Shown one piece after another: positions 53,104 to 63,977 of a stretch of DNA of 64,000 bases. A model generated the notes under the pieces. The model saw only the letters and a program-made list of their open reading frames with translations. It had not been told where the DNA came from and did no database searches. Numbering within the stretch: position 1 is the first letter of the stretch; the number at the start of each line of letters is the position of its first letter. The stretch spans positions 126,001 to 190,000 of the forward strand of contig RPFO01000114.1 of the NCBI GenBank assembly GCA_009746045.1. The letters run 5' to 3'. Source of the stretch: Mesostigma viride (lineage: Eukaryota; Streptophyta; Mesostigmatophyceae; Mesostigmatales; Mesostigmataceae). The translations under genes and the position numbers were made by a program.

Positions 53104-55557
53104 CTGGTCCTGCACGCTAGGGCCGGCGGCGCTGCTGGTTACCGCCGCCGCAACACCGCCACCCCTGGGCTGAGTCTCGTGCCGTGGGATGGCATCAAAA
53201 GAAGATTCGTGCCCTTTCATGGCAGTAGACGATTCAGTCCGCATCCTGGCAGTATCCGTGCCCCCACCCACGTCACCAGCATGGAAGTCCCATGACAGGC
53301 GCTGCCGCTTGCTGCTGCCACCCCCGCCCCCATCGCCACTGCCAGTGCCGCCACCAACACCAGCACTACCTCTGCTACCGCTACTGCCGCCGCTGCCACT
53401 GCCAAGGCCGATGTCACGCTCGGTGCGCTTGTGGCTGCAGCTGCCACCGGGGCTGTCCTTCCAAACGGCCGGCTGATGCCCTGGCCACGGAATGATGCCT
53501 TCATAACTGATGTCATCCGCCCCGCCGTCACGACCGCTGCCGTCCGCTGACGGTACTAGCGGCGCGCTCGACCTCTTGCTGTCGTAGCAGCTTGCATCAG
53601 GCAACGGTGGTGCTACCACCAGTGCGCTGCCCACGTGACAGCTGTCACCCGCACGTTCCGCTCGGTCACCCACCACGCCTCCCGCTACCGTCGTTTTCCC
53701 CCTGGCCCGTGCCAGGCCTTGCTCGACGCGCGCGATGCTGTGATGCGGCACGACTTTCGTCACGTCCAGAGTGATGCTGTCACCCGCCACACAGTCCTCC
53801 ACCGAAAAGCCTCTGCTGTCACCCGCCACGCCTTCCACTGCCATATCCCCTCTGCCCTTTGGGACAAGCTTCCTGACTGGTGTGACACTGCCATCCGCCA
53901 CTGGCCCTCCGACCAGTTTCCCACTGCCATCCGCCACCGGCCCTCCGACCAGTTTCCCACTGCCATCTGCCACCGGCCCATGTACCGGTTTCCCACTGCC
54001 ATCTGCCACCGGCCGTTGTATCAGTGTCCCACCGCCATCCGCCACCAGAACCTCAGCTCTCATGCCCGTCTCGCCACCCTCCACCACCCCATGATCCTCT
54101 CGAGAAGCATCTGACCCACCAAGCGCTGCGCCGTCACGTGCCAAGACTGCCCGGCCGTCTTGCTTCTCAAGCGCGAGCCAAGGGGCAGGCGCAGGAGCGG
54201 GTGCCCCCTCCCCCATCTCGTGGCCACTGCGTTCCTCGGGAACGAGGGCACGGGCAGGGCGGATGATCGCGGCCGCCATGGATGATACAGTGGCTGGTGT
54301 TACTGTGACCGACGGTACAGTGACCGACGGTACAGGCATGGATGAAGTAGTGATGAATGATGCGGCTTCATCATCAGCGCGTGGTGAAGAACGACACCCA
54401 CGCTCCCCAGCCGGCGCAGCAACAACAGGAGCCACATCCCCAGCCACTAGGCGTCCATCAGCATGACCACTTGCAGAGGAGGTCACATTATCATCCTCAT
54501 GGGTAGAGGAGGCCGCAGCATCAGGTCCCTTTGCTACAGACCCTGCCAGGGCGGAGGTCACGATAGCCGTGCGATGTCCATCACACCCGTCCCTAGCTGC
54601 AGAGGCAGCTTTATAATGGTTGTTTCCGGTTTTACTACAACTATCGTTTTGTACAGAGGAAACTGCACACAAGGACGGCGCACGGGTCACGTCAACAGCA
54701 CCCGCCATCTCGCACGCTGGACCTGGTATAATCCTGGCATCCGTGGTGGTGGCGGGGGATGTGGTGGGCATTGTGGTACCGACAGCTCCTACAGATGGCC
54801 CCGTTGCTCTGCCTCCGCCGCACCTTACCCCGCCGGCATCCCCACCACCTGCCCCGCCACCACCGCTGCCCCCGCCATGGCTGCCACCACCACCAGTGCC
54901 ACCACCGCTGGCTCCTCCACCACCGCCACTGCCCCCGCCATCCCCCCCGCCGGCCCCGATGGTAATCTCCCGCATTGCGCGTGCGGCGGCATTAATGTAG
55001 ACCGACTTGCCACCCGCTGCGCTGCTCCGGTACAGCTCCGCCTCCTTTGCCACCGCCAGCCGCAATGCGGCCTGCACGCGGCCACTGGCAGCCGCTACAG
55101 CGGCGGCCACGAGGTCATTGGCCTTGCTCGTGCAGTTGGTGACGTTGCTAGTGCAGTTGGTGACGTTGCTAGTGCAGTTGGTGACGTTGCCCATGTTGTT
55201 GGTGACGTTGCTAGTGCAGTTGGTGACGTTGCCCATGTTGTTGGTGACTTTGTCCATCGTGCGGGCTCCCACGGTGCCCCGTTGGCTGCCTTGCGAAGCG
55301 ACAGTACAGGTGCCAGTAGCGGCACCCACGGTGCTGCTGGCAGATGTGCTATTCCCAGAGGTGGCGGCATCGCTGTCATGGTTGCCTCGTGAAGACGGAC
55401 GAGTGGCACCAGCAGTGGCACCCGTAGTGCTGCTATTAGTTCTTCCAGCAGACGGGGTACTGTTGGTAGCCGCAGCGGCGCCGTTGTCGTCATAGCGGGG
55501 GTCGGCGCTGTGCTTTGCGCGGCCCAGGTGCGCCTCCGCCAGCTTGTGGAGGATGTT
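53104..55557 (-). CDS. Large low-complexity exon, unnamed host protein
   Basis: 2454 bp, exactly 818 codons, open between acceptor CTATAG and donor CAG|GTGAGC, phase 0. It starts NILHKLAEAHLGRAKHSADP. Then a Ser/Thr-rich part, seven-residue repeats around NVTNCTS (21-bp DNA repeat, about 55132-55249), a helical Ala-rich segment (VQAALRLAVAKEAELYRSS), long Gly-rich runs, 12-residue VADGSGK repeats (36-bp DNA repeat, about 53880-54040) and a Gly/Ser tail with KRQRLSWDF. Repeat lengths are multiples of three and keep the frame, which favours real coding. Function unknown. Confidence 0.5.
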
Positions 55558-55752
55558 CTATAGTGTTGGCGCATGGGCAGTGTTACAGGCGAGCATACAT
55601 GTATCGAGGAAGTTTGAGAAAGCACGTGTCAGGCACTCACGCATAAACACAGAAAGAAGACACACGGTCACATGGGAGGACAGCTCTTGCGCAGGATGTC
55701 TCTCCTCCGTTAGCGGGGGAGGATGTTCTGGCAAGTGTCACGCGATCATGTT

Positions 55753-56031
<279 letters not shown>

Positions 56032-58008
56032 TGTATTATTATGATACACATGTTATTACAAAACTACTGTGAAAGGCCATGGACCGTTACTGTTATCATT
56101 ACATGGGCATGCACACAGGTACACATGGGCCAGCTTTGGGAGGATGCTCTTGTTTCTTATTAGCGCAGTGGGAGAGGTGTCCCCTACACAAGCATACACA
56201 TAGGACTTTCAGCCGGGCATTTACCAGCATGCCATGGGCCCGCAACCAGAGGATGTTCTGGTTGTAACCATGTGACAGACAGAACGTTTATATATTGGTG
56301 CTGAAGCACAGGTCCATTGGAGTGCCTTCCTACCTGAGAAACAAGTTCATTACAATAACTGTGAGCAGGCTTTAACAGGTGAGCCTAGCCACGCCCTCAA
56401 AATCATGGTACAAGTCATTGTCACGTTAGGCCAGTTCACCGTGCTGGGGCCCAGCACATGCCCCCTTGGTCCAATCTTGTCCCCAATAGCAGCGAGGGTG
56501 GGTTGGTGGGAGCTGCAAAAAGGCCTCCCTACGTTCACCACACCACTCTAAGTACATGCATCACAGAGCACATGGTTTCAAAGTACCGCCTCAAAAGGGC
56601 GGGCTCGGTTGACAGGCACTAGGACCGGTGCAGCGCCGGTCCCCTTCTACTCTTGTCCTATGTAACACGAGCACCTCACATGGTGTAGTAGGTGACGTAG
56701 GGTAGAGCTACGCTACAGGCGGCAGATCGTCCCCCTTTGAGCCCGCCGCAACATAACTATAAAATGAGCAGATAGCTCAGAAAACACATGGGCACATCAT
56801 GGCATGGTTACTATAACATGGGCAAATGATAACATGGTGACTATAACATGGGCAAATGGGCGCGCACGTGCACACCCGTCAGCTCATCAAGGATCGTTCC
56901 TCGGCGCGTGAATGGATGGTTCCACATGCAAGCACGTACACCGTGTGGAACAACCGAGCACAATAAATGCGTGCCGGTTGGTGGCGGATGTTCTATGGTG
57001 CTGTGCCCTGATGGTTTTACACAAACACTGTCGCAGTTAGGAAGGAGCGAGCACACAAAAATTCAGGAGACACATACGCACACACAGAGAGACATCACGT
57101 ACGCACTTGAAGAAACAGAAATGAAATTATGGGTCCTAATTTTATTTAGGTAGCAACCTACATCTAACTTTGCCACTGAGGAACGGCATAGAGGCACACA
57201 GTGCATTGCACATTGCTAACAGTGCATTGCAGATTGCTAACAGTGCATTGCAAAGTGCTAGCTAGGTACCGACCTGCCGCATGGCCCTGGGGATTTTGGA
57301 TGACGCGTGAAGAGCCCCGGTCACTACGGGTCGCATGCCGGGTTCCACCGCACTCTGCAGAAGGAGTTTCAAAGTAAGAAGCTTATGAATGTAAGGTATA
57401 CATAACACGTTCAAATTCCTTTTGTTGGATTAGGCAAACGAGGTTGTCAGCATAATTGATAAATTGAGACAAGCTTGACATTTCAAGGACAAGTCAAGGA
57501 AAAGGACAAGCTAAGAAAAAGGGTTTAAAGCCAACACCAAGCCAGCGCTCATTAAAATTCAAGGCACAATTTCTTGGTACTGCGAGGTCTGTGGTGTGTT
57601 GTCTGGTGCTAACTGCTCACTGACGGTCCCAACCCATGAACCAGTCAACACAGCTACCCCCATGATCCATCAAAATCACCGTGGCAAAAAAGAGATATGA
57701 AAAGACAACAGAAGTGTGAAACGACAGCATGGTGTAGTAAGTATGTAAAAATGACTTGTGAATTTCGGGAGCCCCTTAACTCAGATTCGAAGGCATCCCA
57801 ATGCAACAACCACAATGGCGCGAGCAGCAGCTAGCCAATTGCACGCCGATTCGCGCAACAGCTGGCCAATTCTCTTTTGGTGCAACAAAGCCTCCGTGGC
57901 TCCCATGCCACCGTCCCCCCATCGTGATCAGTTGAAATGGAGAAAAAGAATAGCTTACTGCATTAATAATCACAGTCACTCGATAATTCTGATCACCCGT
58001 CACCATCA
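56032..58008. other. Presumed intronic or intergenic DNA with small repeats
   Basis: No supported gene. Holds degenerate copies of an exon-start motif (see findings) and three 21-bp repeats of cagtgcattgca..ttgctaa at about 57197-57260. A segment at 57938-57990 (gaaaaagaatagcttac) resembles 60006-60058. Confidence 0.4.
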
Positions 58009-58026
58009 CCTGGACTTTGGGAAAAA

Positions 58027-59997
58027 GAATCGGGGTTCTTTGAACGGAGTTTCTTCTATACGTGAATGCGGGAACAAGAGGCCGCTGGATGAGCGGCTTA
58101 TAGGTCGCAGTGTTTACTCGTAGCTGTTTGGCTAGAGCTTTTGTGATTAGTAGATGCAATATAGTGCATGGTTGAAAAATGAATTAAATAAAATGTGCGT
58201 TCCGCGCTTGGGTTGATTATACCCGGGCGGAACGGGGCGTGAGGTGCAGTGCCCCTGAAAAGAACAACCTACGCATTATTTAATACTAGCCGTGCAGATT
58301 CGGGATATTCTACCCCCGGTCTGTACGGTTAGCGTCTTACTAGCATCCACTAAACATAAGGGTTTAATGACGTCAGTTAGCTAGGGATAAGGGAGGTTTT
58401 GCGACTAAAAGCCGCTCTGGCTGGTTTTGTCGGCCTCTTTCTTTGCTCGTTGTCGTTGCGGCGGCAGCCGCAGCTATGGGTGCTGCGGAGCAAAATCCCA
58501 AAAGCACTGGTTGCACTGGCCACTTGGCCAGTGGTGAGACTTCCAGTTGTTAACCCGGCGGCCAGGCGTAGTTCCTCGCCCGGTTAACTAAAAGAAAAGA
58601 AAAAGATTACCTCCGGTCCGCACCTTTTCCCCAGCTTGGGGTCTTTGGTGGGCCGGATGCCGTGACAGGTGCTCAACTGTCGCTTGGTCGGCCCAGTGCG
58701 CGAGCTGGTGCTCCGTACCTGGGGATGCTTGCACCCCGGGTTGGAGCCGGATGGCTGGCACTGGCGACCCGTGTCTCGGTCCGCGGCCTGCGGCTTTTTC
58801 TTCGGAAATTGCTGCTGGCCAGCAAACTTTGCAATTGCCTTCCGCCGAGGGGGGGGTGGTTGGGGCTGGGGACGGCGATGGGAAAAGCGTCTAAGCTAGA
58901 AATTTTTTCCCCACGCATAGAAACCTCGGGGGGGAATGCGGTCTTGGCTGAACGGACTCTCGTTCAGCCAGGTGCCTGGGGCTGTGGCCTCGGGCATCCG
59001 GGCTGGCGGGGCCTGGGCTAGGTCCACGTTTTTTCTCGAAGCACCCCGGGTCTATGGGGAGACGGCCATAGCGGTACCGACTCGGGGCCCCGAGAGGGGT
59101 CATGATAGGCTGGCCGTGCGCAATCGCAGTGCAAATGCGCTGGGCCTTTTTGGGCCTGGCCATGCATCCACAGCCGCCGGGCACACGCCTCCCGATGTGG
59201 GGGGGCTCCCGTTTTGCGGCAGGGCGGTCACTTGTGACAACGAGCAAGGTGGAGTGCGGCTTCAAGGGAAAGCCAGGGCGGGGGTGATTGGGCAACGTAC
59301 TTCATGAAGGGCCTTGAACGGCGTGCCTCCGGGCATGTCAATTAGTGTCACATGTATGCTTCCACTTATTGTTTTAATGAAGATGCTGGTTTTTGTGGGA
59401 GCTACGTGGGACATGAATCGGGGTTCTTTGAACGGAGTTTCTTCTATACGTGAATGCGGGAACAAGAGGCCGCTGGATGAGCGGCTTATAGGTCGCAGTG
59501 TTTACTCGTAGCTGTTTGGCTAGAGCTTTTGTGATTAGTAGATGCAATATAGTGCATGGTTGAAAAATGAATTAAATAAAATGTGCGTTCCGCGCTTGGG
59601 TTGATTATACCCGGGCGGAACGGGGCGTGAGGTGCAGTGCCCCTGAAAAGAACAACCTACGCATTATTTAATACTAGCCGTGCAGATTCGGGATATTCTA
59701 CCCCCGGTCTGTACGGTTAGCGTCTTACTAGCATCCACTAAACATAAGGGTTTAATGACGTCAGTTAGCTAGGGATAAGGGAGGTTTTGCGACTAAAAGC
59801 CGCTCTGGCTGGTTTTGTCGGCCTCTTTCTTTGCTCCCCACCCACCCACCCTTGTCTTGGTTGCCTCTAGGGCAACGTACTTCATGAAGGGCCTTGAACG
59901 GCGTGCCTCCGGGCATGTCAATTAGTGTCACATGTATGCTTCCACTTATTGTTTTAATGAAGATGCTGGTTTTTGTGGGAGCTACGTGGGACATGAA
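58027..59997. repeat. Duplicated block: 422-bp repeat and 127-bp repeat, two copies each
   Basis: R copies 58027-58448 and 59415-59836; B copies 59291-59417 and 59871-59997. Order R-X-B-R-Y-B, where X is 0.84 kb of GC-rich DNA and Y only 34 bp. The block 58031-59997 is flanked by a 22-bp direct repeat, cctggactttgggaaaaaga plus at (58009-58030 and 59998-60019). The repeats look identical, so the event is recent. No transposon signature is recognised. Confidence 0.85.
59301..59443 (-). CDS. Exon-like segment encoding a ubiquitin-like N-terminal half
   Basis: 143 bp between acceptor GTATAG and donor GAA|GTACGT. One frame reads TSIFIKTISGSIHVTLIDMPGGT, which fits the first beta hairpin of ubiquitin (IFVKTLTGKTITLEV-P--T), with one extra residue in the turn. 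It then reads PFKALHE up to the donor. The second copy of this coding segment is at 59881-59997. No following exon with the rest of the fold was identified. Similarity is by eye. Confidence 0.45.
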
Positions 59998-60019
59998 CCT
60001 GGACTTTGGGAAAAAGAAT
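59881..60019 (-). CDS. Ubiquitin-like exon, second copy
   Basis: Same coding segment as 59301-59417 with the same GTACGT donor, but upstream it joins FFPKSRFMSH-type sequence instead of the R repeat. This is probably the original exon, since its upstream 22 bp also flank the left side of the duplicated block. Confidence 0.4.
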
Positions 60020-60093
60020 AGGCTACTTTGTTAATACTTCTAGCCACTCGTACCAGCAAAAAGGGAAAATCTTAAGCCCAGCATTAGCATTCC

Positions 60094-60387
60094 CTACAAT
60101 GCCACCAATGCGCTATCAATAGCCCTCCGTACCAGCAATGGGAACATCTTTGCAAAGTTCCCGTGGTCCGAGCTGCCCCCCGGATGCCCGCCCTTGTGGT
60201 GTCGTGCACCACCAGCCGCAGCCGAGCCGCCCACCCCATCTCCTCCTCCCCCACCATCATCGTCACACGCGGTGGCCAACGCGCCGCCACCTTGGAAGCG
60301 GGCGTGACCGATGCCAGCGTTGAAATCCCGCGCCAGCAGCTGCACGCTGCGCGGGGTGGCCTGGGCCGCGTGGACGTATGCAGCCAC
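60094..60387 (-). CDS. Hypothetical Gly-rich exon-like ORF
   Basis: 98 codons reading AAYVHAAQATPRSVQLLARDFNAGI, a Gly/Asp-rich centre and NFAKMFPLLVRRAIDSALVAL. A CCAG acceptor lies just upstream. A donor GTACGG lies after FPLL. Not recognised. Confidence 0.3.
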   Translation of the reverse strand: MAAYVHAAQATPRSVQLLARDFNAGIGHARFQGGGALATACDDDGGGGGDGVGGSAAAGGARHHKGGHPGGSSDHGNFAKMFPLLVRRAIDSALVAL

Positions 60388-60399
60388 TGGCCAGCGGGG

Positions 60400-60764
60400 A
60401 CGCAGTGACCCAGTGACCCAGGGAACCAGTGACCCAGGGTTTCAGGGGCCCAGGGACAATTATCACATGGCACAGTCGGACCAGATGCACAAACCCGCCA
60501 GTCTTAGAGCATAGACTATCGAGAGATGGTTAGAGCACAAGCGATCGAGACGCCCGTACTTGCTTGAACCATAGTTGCTTGAATCATGGTATACGGCATC
60601 ATAATCGCACACAAGACCCAAGTTACGGTCAAGTTCAACGGCTCGCGTCGTGGGTTAAAAACACGAAGTACATGGTAAGCTCCACTATCGAACCAGAAGG
60701 CAACCACACAATTAGACCACACAGTTGGACCGTAGTCAAGTACATCAGCCGCAGTGCACGATCA
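60400..60764. other. Unassigned DNA with short CAGTGACCCAG repeats
   Basis: A few imperfect cagtgaccca units at about 60402-60440; otherwise nothing supported. Confidence 0.4.
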
Positions 60765-60992
60765 GCTTCCTCGACCCATTGTAACAGACTAGTGCAATAG
60801 ATCGGTGCCATAGACTAGTGCCTATGTGGCCTCGGTAGCCGCTTCCTCGACCCATTGTAACAGACGAGTGCAATAGATCGGTGCCACAGACTAGTGCCTA
60901 TGTGGCCTCGGTAGCCGCTTCCTCGACCCATTGTAACAGACGAGTGCAATAGATCGGTGCCACAGACTAGTGCCTATGCGGCCTCGGTAGCC
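60765..60992. repeat. 76-bp tandem repeat, three copies
   Basis: Units start at 60765, 60841 and 60917 with gcttcctcgacccattgtaa and end ggcctcggtagcc. They differ at only a few bases. Confidence 0.95.
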
Positions 60993-61417
60993 ATGATACA
61001 CGGATGTATTTAATGCTTATATCAACTGCATCTTATGGCGTGGTTACCCATTGCCTTCACTAGCCTCTATAGATGGCTGTCAGCACCATGACTGACATCG
61101 CCGTACGCATCGCACATGGCCGTATGGCGCTTCTTCAACTAGCCGTGTTAGCCGCCTTAGCAGACGCCTTATCACATTCATAAGCACGGGCTGTGGTAGC
61201 GTTTACTATGGTGGTGCAAGGTAGCGTTTACTATGGTGGTGTCAGGTAGCTAGTTAAGGGACTGGTCGTAGTGGCTGCGTTGCACATGCTGGTATTGTCT
61301 CCGCCTGTACTACCATGCGACAGAATATGACATAAAATCAACAGCAAAATATCAAAGCATTTTCGCTGATATCAAAATTCCCCCCACACCCCACAGCCAC
61401 CGGCTTACCAACACGCT
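60993..61417. other. Unassigned DNA, no gene seen
   Basis: AT/GC-mixed spacer with a short direct repeat of ggtagcgtttactatggtgg (61196 and 61221). No ORF is supported. Confidence 0.4.
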
Positions 61418-63841
61418 TCAATGCCGCGTCTGCATCATCCACCCCTCGACCCCTGGATGGCCCGGCTGATGCCCCCGCATCCTCCAACCCTTGGCCCGTC
61501 CTCGCCCCCGCCACTCTACCGCCATCCGCCCCCCCGGTTCTTCTGTCATCTGGCCCCACGGCCACCCCTCCCCCCGACATCCGTGGCTGCCCCACGCTCC
61601 CTGATGGCAGCCTTCCCGCCGACCGGCCGACCCCCTGACCTCCCACCCCCCGCCCAACAGTGGACCAGTCAACCCTGCGTTAACTGCACCAGATGCCGCC
61701 GCGGTGGTCGATGCCGTCGCGGTGCCTACCGCCGCCCTAAACCTGGCGGAGGAGGCTTCTGTCGATGTAGCCGATGGGCGGCTTGTCAACCCTGCCACTG
61801 CGCTGTTGGATGGGCGGCTCGTTGGGGTCAGCTGTTTAGTCGACTGGGTCGTTGGGGTCAGCTGTGCCGTCGAGTGGGTCGCCGAAGTGACCTTAGTCGC
61901 GTGGGTCAGGGCGCTACTTGCGCCCGCCCCTGCTTTTCCCGCCAGGGCTGTCCTGGGGCCAACTTGGCCCGGAGCTGATGCGCCAGCCTCACTGGCAGCA
62001 GCAACACCCGCCAACAACGTCTCCGCACTGCTGGCATACGGCGAGCGTTGCTGCCTGCCAGCATGCATGCTGTGCTCCCCTGACGGGCCAGGGCCCCCCT
62101 GGGGGTTGGTCGGTGCGCGCGGCCGCGCCGACGATGCAGGCGCCGATGATGGGGCCCCTGCCCTTGGGGCCACCGGTCCCTGGGGGATATGTTTTCCTGG
62201 CCCTATTGTTGGCCCGCGACTCTCTATGCTCATGATGAGCTGGGCCAGTGGCTCGCCAGTAGTAGCACTTTGGGCCGATGCACCTTTGCCAGTTAGTGAG
62301 GGGTCACAAAACGCTGACGCACCTTTGCCACCGAGAGAGGAGCCACCATTCGTGGAGCACTTGCCACCAAGCGAGGAGTTGCCGCCCTTTGCGTTCACGG
62401 GCAGTTTGTTGGATGCAATACCTGCAATGTTGACGTCTTTACGCGCTGCTGGACAGGCCGCGGCAACCGCCTTCTGGGCCATGACACCACCCAGCTGCGG
62501 CCCAGAGCACGGCTTCACGGCGGCGGCACTCGCCTGCAGCGCGGCCCAAGGACCGGCCGCTTTAGCAGCGGCCTTCTGGGCCATGATTCCACCTGGCTGC
62601 CGCCCACACAGGGGTTCCTTGACACTGGCCTGTTGGGCGCCGGAGTGCTGGGAATCAACTGCAAAATTTTGTGCGAAACCGGCGGCGACAAAGGTTTGAA
62701 ACACCACCGATGGACTGCCGGCTCCAGTGGGGGCCTTCTGGGACCCAGCGGGCTCTGTGACCAGTAACGGCTTCCTGAAGTTGTTGTCACTGCCCGCCCG
62801 GTCTAGGGTATCCCCGCCACCCTCGTCATCGCTCCTGGAAAGGAGGAATGCGCTGTGTGAGCGGGCATCGCTGATATTGGTCCCGACACCCTTTCCAGCA
62901 CGCGTGTTCCAGCTCGCATCCGTGACAGTGACCCCGATGCCCTTTCCAAAATTCCTTTCGGCACTCGTATTCACGCTCAAGCGTCCACCGGCAGCGCCCC
63001 AGATATCCTTTCCAGCATCTCCGTTCGAGCGGGCTTCGCCCCCTTTGTGCTCCCCAACATCTTTGTCAAGAGCAACCTCCTCGCGGCGGCGTTCCCCCTG
63101 CGCGCTGCCATAGGTACCTCGGCGTGCAGGCTCTCTACGGCCCAGCGCAAAGACCTGCTGCTCACTGTGGCGCCGGGCATGGCGGTCAATCTGCCGTAGT
63201 CCCTGATCACTAGTGGTATTACTACTATTGCGATTATTATCAATATCATTGTTATTGTTATTATTATTTTTCTTGTTCTTGTTGTTGTTGGGGTCCCCAG
63301 TAATTGCCTCCACCGCAGGGACATGGAGAGCTCCCCCGTGCGCGTCAGAACTGCTCTCGCTCGCGCCGTTGCGGGTGTTGGCATCGTTGCGGGTGCTCGC
63401 ATCATTAAGGGTGTTCCCGCCGCCGCTGCCCAGACCCAACACAAACCGCGTCGCGCACGACGAGCCCAGTCTCCCCCCCTCCCCCCTCTGGGGAAAAGCC
63501 CCCGCTGTCTTGCCCGCTGCCGTGACGGTTGCTGCAACGACTGCTGCTTTACTGGCTGCTGCGTTCGCTGCTGCCACTGTGTTTGCTGCCACATTCGCGG
63601 GCGTCGTTGCCGCTGCCTTGGTTGAGATGACTTGACCACGTTTGCCTTTACCCTGGTTGTCAGCCAACTCCTGTACTGCAAGTTTCCCTGCAGCATCATC
63701 CTCCCCTTCCCTCTCCTCCTCCCTTCCTTCCCCCTCCCCCTTCCCCTCCCCCTTCCCCTCTCTTCCTTCCAAGGCCTTCCGTTTGCCTGTGCCCGCTCGT
63801 ACCGTTGCCCGATCCTCGCTTGCGGCATCCAACATCGCCAT
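61418..63841 (-). CDS. Long low-complexity ORF, hypothetical protein
   Basis: 807 codons from an ATG at 63841. Charged Lys/Glu/Gly head, Ala-rich helical part, a weakly repeated NDASTRNDANTRNGAS segment, an Asn-rich run, Ala/Gly/Ser-rich middle and STKQLTP repeats. The final ~90 codons are Gly/Trp/Arg-rich and probably read the wrong frame; another frame gives RGVDDADAALKRV up to a GTAAGC donor near 61400. The start adjoins the CCCCAT repeat, so the true 5' end may lie upstream. Composition resembles the exon at 53104-55557. No domain recognised. Confidence 0.4.
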   Translation of the reverse strand: MAMLDAASEDRATVRAGTGKRKALEGREGKGEGKGEGEGREEEREGEDDAAGKLAVQELADNQGKGKRGQVISTKAAATTPANVAANTVAAANAAASKAAVVAATVTAAGKTAGAFPQRGEGGRLGSSCATRFVLGLGSGGGNTLNDASTRNDANTRNGASESSSDAHGGALHVPAVEAITGDPNNNKNKKNNNNNNNDIDNNRNSSNTTSDQGLRQIDRHARRHSEQQVFALGRREPARRGTYGSAQGERRREEVALDKDVGEHKGGEARSNGDAGKDIWGAAGGRLSVNTSAERNFGKGIGVTVTDASWNTRAGKGVGTNISDARSHSAFLLSRSDDEGGGDTLDRAGSDNNFRKPLLVTEPAGSQKAPTGAGSPSVVFQTFVAAGFAQNFAVDSQHSGAQQASVKEPLCGRQPGGIMAQKAAAKAAGPWAALQASAAAVKPCSGPQLGGVMAQKAVAAACPAARKDVNIAGIASNKLPVNAKGGNSSLGGKCSTNGGSSLGGKGASAFCDPSLTGKGASAQSATTGEPLAQLIMSIESRGPTIGPGKHIPQGPVAPRAGAPSSAPASSARPRAPTNPQGGPGPSGEHSMHAGRQQRSPYASSAETLLAGVAAASEAGASAPGQVGPRTALAGKAGAGASSALTHATKVTSATHSTAQLTPTTQSTKQLTPTSRPSNSAVAGLTSRPSATSTEASSARFRAAVGTATASTTAAASGAVNAGLTGPLLGGGWEVRGSAGRREGCHQGAWGSHGCRGEGWPWGQMTEEPGGRMAVEWRGRGRAKGWRMRGHQPGHPGVEGWMMQTRH

Positions 63842-63977
63842 ATCCCCATCCCCATCCCCATCCCCATCCCCATCCCCATCCCCATCCCCATCCCCATCCC
63901 CATCCCCATCCCCATCCCCATCCCCATCCCCATCCCCATCCCCATCCCCATCCCCATCCCCATCCCCATCCCCATCC
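63841..63977 (+). repeat. CCCCAT hexanucleotide repeat
   Basis: About 22-23 units of CCCCAT (GATGGG-type on the other strand), nearly perfect. Not a known telomere motif. In frame with the neighbouring ORF it would encode Asp-Gly dipeptides. Confidence 0.95.

Noticed and set aside
53189-55392. Plus-strand Pro/Ala/Thr-rich ORFs opposite the 818-codon exon
   Set aside because: GC-rich antisense shadow; the minus strand has splice borders and codon-multiple repeats.
63841-63977. Interstitial telomere repeat
   Set aside because: CCCCAT does not match TTTAGGG, TTAGGG or TTTTAGGG type telomeres, and it continues into ordinary sequence at the window edge.
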